From positions 1 through 64,000 of the forward strand of contig JBEBCD010000036.1 in the NCBI GenBank assembly GCA_041158045.1: 64,000 nt of DNA, in the 5' to 3' direction. This document shows, piece after piece, positions 61,004-64,000 of this stretch; position 1 is the stretch's first letter; each line of letters opens with the position of its first letter. The DNA is from CAXRBC01 sp041158045 (GTDB taxonomy: Bacteria > Actinomycetota > Acidimicrobiia > Acidimicrobiales > Ilumatobacteraceae). Under the pieces are notes generated by a model, which saw only the letters and a program-made list of their open reading frames with translations, did no database searches and was not told where the DNA came from. Made by a program: the position numbers and the translations under genes.

Positions 61004-63712
61004 GTGAAGATCCTCGCGCTCGACGGCAACTCGCTCGCATACCGGGCGTTCTTCGCCCTGCCCACCGACATGGTGACGGCGAGCGGCCAGGTGACCAACG
61101 CGCTCTTCGGCTTCACCTCGATGTTGTGCTCGCTCGTGAAGGAGCAGGCGCCCGACGCCGTGGTCGTGGTGTTCGACCGGGCCGAGCCGACCTTCCGCCA
61201 CGAGGCGGCGCCGGAGTACAAGGCCCAGCGCGAGGAGCAGCCCGACGTCCTCTACGAGCAGCTCGACCTGCTCCGCGAGCTCCTCGCGGCCATGGGGATC
61301 ACGACGATGGACGCCGCGGGCTGGGAGGGTGACGACCTCATCGCGACGATCGCGGAGCGCACCGCGGCCGCCGGCGACGATCTCGTCATCGTGACGGGGG
61401 ACCGCGACGCGTACCAGCTCGTGCGCGACCCGCACGTGCGGGTGCTCTACAACAAGCGGGGCGTGAGCGACTACGCGCTCTACGACGAGGCGGGGATCCT
61501 GGAGCGCACGGGGGTGACGCCCGCGCAGTACCCCGACTACGCCGCGCTGCGCGGGGACTCGAGCGACAACCTCGCGGGCGTCCCCGGCGTCGGGGAGAAG
61601 ACGGCGGCCAAGCTCATCCAGAAGTACGGCACCCTCGACGGGGTCTTCGACCACGCGTCGGAGCAGACGCCCAAGCTCGCGGCCTCCCTCGCCGAGCACC
61701 GCGAGCGCGTGCTGCGCAACGCGGGCCTCATGCGCCTGCGCCGTGACGCGCCGCTCGCAGCCGACCCGCGCACGGCCCGGCCGCGGCCCGACGCCGCCGC
61801 GGTGAAGCGGATGTTCGACCTCTTCGAGTTCCGCACCATGCACGCGCGCTTCGCGGATGCGATGCGCGCGATGGGCGTCGAGGCGACCGCGGGCACGCGC
61901 GACGCCGACGCGCCCGGCGGCGCGGCGGGCGGGGCGACCGTCGCGGCCGCCCTCGAGGTCCGCGACGCGGTCGACGCGGCCGCCGCCGCGGCGGCGCTGC
62001 GTGCGCCGGGCCCGCTCGCGATCGGTGCCGGCTGGTCCGGCGAGCCGGGCCGCTCCGCGCTCGCGGGGCTGGCGGTCGTGCCGCCCGGGGGCGGCGGGGC
62101 GACGTGGATCGCCGCGCCGCTGCTCGCCGCGGCGCCGGTGCGCGCCGCGCTCGGCGCACTCGAGGCCTACGACGCGCACGAGGCCAAGCCGATGCTGCGC
62201 GCGCTGCTCGCGCTCGGCATCGACGTCGACGCGCTCGGCACCGACACCGCGATCGCCGCGTACCTCCTCGACCCGTCGGAGGGCTCGTACGCGATCGCCG
62301 ACGTCGTGCGCCGGTACGCCGGCTCCGAGCTGCCGACGCCGGCGGGAGCGCCCGCGGAGGAGGGACGCCTGGACCTCGACGGTGGCGACGCGGACCCCGC
62401 GGCGGTCGCGCGGGAGTCGGCGGCGGTGGCCGCGCTCGGCGCGGCGCTCGCGGCCCGCGCGCTCGATCGCGCGCTGGAGGCGCAGGGGCTCGCGCCGCTC
62501 CACCGCGACGTGGAGCGACCGCTCGTGCGCGTGCTGGCGCGCATGGAGCACCTCGGCGTCGGCGTGGACGCGGCGACCCTGCGCGCCATCCGCGACCGAC
62601 TCGCGGCGCGGTGCGCCGAGCTCACCTCGACGCTCCACGCCGCGGCGGGCCGCGCGTTCAACCTCAACAGCCCGGTGCAGCTGCGCCAGATCCTCTACGA
62701 GGAGCGCGGCCTGACGCCGGGCAAGAAGACCAAGACCGGGTACTCCACCGACGCGGCGACGCTCGAGCGACTGCGCGGGGAATGGCCCGAGTTCGTCGAT
62801 CCGCTCCTCGAGTACCGCGAGGTCGAGAAGCTGCGCTCGACCTACGGGGAGGGCCTGCTCGCGGAGGTGGCCGACGATGGGCGCATCCACGCGACGTTCA
62901 ACCAGACGGTGGCGCGCACGGGGCGCCTCAGCAGCGACCGCCCGAACCTCCACAACATCCCGGTGCGCACCGAGGCGGGCCGCGTCTTCCGCGAGGCCTT
63001 CGTGCCGCGGCCCGGCCACGCGCTGCTCGTCGCGGACTACAACCAGATCGAGCTGCGGTGCATCGCCCACCTCGCGCGCGACCCGGGACTCGTCGGCGCC
63101 TTCACGCGGGGCGAGGACGTGCACACCGCGACGGCGGCGCGCGTCTTCGGCGTCGAGCCCGCCGCGGTGACCGTCGGGCAGCGCTCCCAGGCCAAGATGG
63201 TGTCGTACGGTCTCGCCTACGGGATGGAGGCGTACGGCCTCGCGCAACGCCTCGGCATCGAGGTGGCCGAGGCCTCGGCGATCCTCGGCGCGTACTTCGC
63301 GGCGTTCCCGCGGGTCAAGGCGTACATGGACGGCGTCGTCGCCGAGGCGCGCGACCGGGGCTACACGGTGACGCTCTTCGGCCGGCGGCGCCCGATCCCC
63401 GAGCTGCAGAGCCCCAACCGCCAGCTGCGCCAGGTGGGCGAGCGCCAGGCGATGAACTCGGGGATCCAGGGGCTCGCGGCGGACATCTTCAAGGTCGCGC
63501 TCGTGCGCATCGATCGTGCGCTCGCCGACGCGGGGCTCGCCGCGCGCATCGTGCTGCAGGTGCACGACGAGGTGATCGTGGAGGCGCCGGCGGCGGAGCG
63601 CGCGACGGTCGAGCCGCTGGTCATCGACACGATGCGCGGCGCAGCGACGCTGGACGTGCCGCTGGAGGTGCACGCCGCGTGGGGACCCACCTGGGCCGGC
63701 GCCAAGTCGTAG
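61004..63712 (+). CDS. polA: DNA polymerase I
   Basis: A 902-residue family A polymerase. Residues 1-~290: 5'-3' exonuclease (LALDGNSLAYRAFFALP, DRAEPTFRHEAAPEYKAQR, GWEGDDLIATIAE, TGDRDAYQLV). About 310-500: 3'-5' exonuclease-like domain with the acidic catalytic motifs lost (no DxE), so no proofreading. Polymerase: motif A VADYNQIELRCIAHLARD, motif B RSQAKMVSYGLAYGMEAYGL with Tyr at the Phe762-equivalent, motif C LQVHDEVIVEAP. It fills gaps and removes primers. GTG 61004; next downstream is rpsA, the usual actinobacterial order. Confidence 0.95.
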   Translation: MKILALDGNSLAYRAFFALPTDMVTASGQVTNALFGFTSMLCSLVKEQAPDAVVVVFDRAEPTFRHEAAPEYKAQREEQPDVLYEQLDLLRELLAAMGITTMDAAGWEGDDLIATIAERTAAAGDDLVIVTGDRDAYQLVRDPHVRVLYNKRGVSDYALYDEAGILERTGVTPAQYPDYAALRGDSSDNLAGVPGVGEKTAAKLIQKYGTLDGVFDHASEQTPKLAASLAEHRERVLRNAGLMRLRRDAPLAADPRTARPRPDAAAVKRMFDLFEFRTMHARFADAMRAMGVEATAGTRDADAPGGAAGGATVAAALEVRDAVDAAAAAAALRAPGPLAIGAGWSGEPGRSALAGLAVVPPGGGGATWIAAPLLAAAPVRAALGALEAYDAHEAKPMLRALLALGIDVDALGTDTAIAAYLLDPSEGSYAIADVVRRYAGSELPTPAGAPAEEGRLDLDGGDADPAAVARESAAVAALGAALAARALDRALEAQGLAPLHRDVERPLVRVLARMEHLGVGVDAATLRAIRDRLAARCAELTSTLHAAAGRAFNLNSPVQLRQILYEERGLTPGKKTKTGYSTDAATLERLRGEWPEFVDPLLEYREVEKLRSTYGEGLLAEVADDGRIHATFNQTVARTGRLSSDRPNLHNIPVRTEAGRVFREAFVPRPGHALLVADYNQIELRCIAHLARDPGLVGAFTRGEDVHTATAARVFGVEPAAVTVGQRSQAKMVSYGLAYGMEAYGLAQRLGIEVAEASAILGAYFAAFPRVKAYMDGVVAEARDRGYTVTLFGRRRPIPELQSPNRQLRQVGERQAMNSGIQGLAADIFKVALVRIDRALADAGLAARIVLQVHDEVIVEAPAAERATVEPLVIDTMRGAATLDVPLEVHAAWGPTWAGAKS

Positions 63713-63770
63713 GGCCGCGGGTAGGCTGACGCGTCCCATCCACCTCTCCCATCCACCGAAGGTTCCACCC
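63713..63770 (+). promoter_or_regulatory. rpsA promoter and leader
   Basis: TAGGCT (63722-63727) as -10, ~36-nt pyrimidine-rich leader and GAAGG (63758-63762) 8 nt before GTG 63771. Unlike most genes here, this one has a leader with a ribosome-binding site. Confidence 0.5.
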
Positions 63771-64000
63771 GTGACCACCGATCAACTCGTCGCGTCGCCC
63801 CAGATGGGCACGTTCGACTCCGAAGGCAACTACACCCCGCGCAAGGTGACCGAGCGCGACGCATCGTTCGCCGATGCCGTCGCCGGCACCATGAAGGACC
63901 TCAAGGAGGGCAAGCTCACGACCGGCACCGTCGTGCGCGTGACCCGCGAGGAGGTGCTCGTCGAGATCGGCTACAAGACCGAGGGCGTCATCCTCGCCCG
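63771..64000 (+). CDS. rpsA: Ribosomal protein S1, N-terminal part (cut by window end)
   Basis: 76 codons are visible: VTTDQLVASPQMGTFDSEGN, a linker, then the first S1 domain (LKEGKLTTGTVVRVTREEVLV and EIGYKTEGVILA). The S1 motif with GTVVRV and DVGYKxEG-like EIGYKTEG is as in actinobacterial RpsA, which binds mRNA on the 30S subunit. GTG 63771 with Shine-Dalgarno GAAGG. The remainder lies beyond the window. Confidence 0.9.
   Translation, partial: MTTDQLVASPQMGTFDSEGNYTPRKVTERDASFADAVAGTMKDLKEGKLTTGTVVRVTREEVLVEIGYKTEGVILA

Overview
The window is 64 kb of very GC-rich DNA (roughly three quarters G+C by eye) with almost no intergenic space, many GTG starts and GTGA/ATGA gene overlaps. The gene content (menaquinone rather than ubiquinone genes, an F420-type LLM flavoprotein, an MtrA/MtrB/GerMN-like signalling set, glyS of the single-chain type, polA next to rpsA) points to an actinobacterium. 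The deep-branching, often marine class Acidimicrobiia is my best guess, but that is inference from style and content, not from a marker comparison.

Layout. 1-2021: tail of a large membrane protein of visibly lower GC. 2044-4519: a PhnD-like binding protein and an SDR, divergent from an XRE regulator. 4512-8104: acuI-type acryloyl-CoA reductase, a DUF2182/DUF1326 pair and a DmdA-like tetrahydrofolate-dependent demethylase. 8184-14669: an oligopeptide-type ABC importer (Tat-exported binding protein, two permeases, fused double ATPase) and a beta-lactamase-fold esterase. 14689-21653 (minus): six genes for betaine-type compounds (BKACE cleavage enzyme, carnitine dehydrogenase fused to a thioesterase, a second thioesterase, CaiA-like dehydrogenase, ADP-forming acyl-CoA synthetase, CaiD-like hydratase), divergent from acetoacetyl-CoA synthetase. 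Together they can be read as gamma-butyrobetaine/L-carnitine to glycine betaine plus acetoacetyl-CoA. 23737-27314: glutamate dehydrogenase translationally coupled to a GGDEF-EAL membrane protein.

27433-31641: an unrecognised gene, then phoH-ybeY-corC and an SDR. 31642-39441: an MFS exporter and menE, menA, menH, menD, menF, menG on alternating strands. 39490-42674: acyl-CoA dehydrogenase, LLM oxidoreductase, MaoC-like protein and a small membrane protein. 42712-46604: era, then a GerMN lipoprotein and histidine kinase divergent from an OmpR-type regulator. 46591-51839: dinG-like helicase, uppS, a uppS-like partner gene, recO, glyS. 51857-55271: trpCFBA. 55285-56177: bcp and fabZ. 56211-60500 (minus): fabD-fabH-fabG-acpP-fabF. 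60556-64000: tRNA-Leu(CAA), a small coiled-coil gene, polA and the start of rpsA.

Two things stand out. First, the undecaprenyl diphosphate synthase stops just before the C-terminal RxG motif, while the divergently transcribed neighbour is a degenerate homologue that has lost the catalytic motifs but keeps a C-terminal RRFGG. That is the division of labour of the eukaryotic DHDDS/NgBR cis-prenyltransferase, so a bacterial two-subunit enzyme is proposed. Second, many genes have a TAnnnT hexamer 6-9 nt before the start codon and no Shine-Dalgarno, implying leaderless transcripts, including from sites inside operons and from very short divergent gaps.
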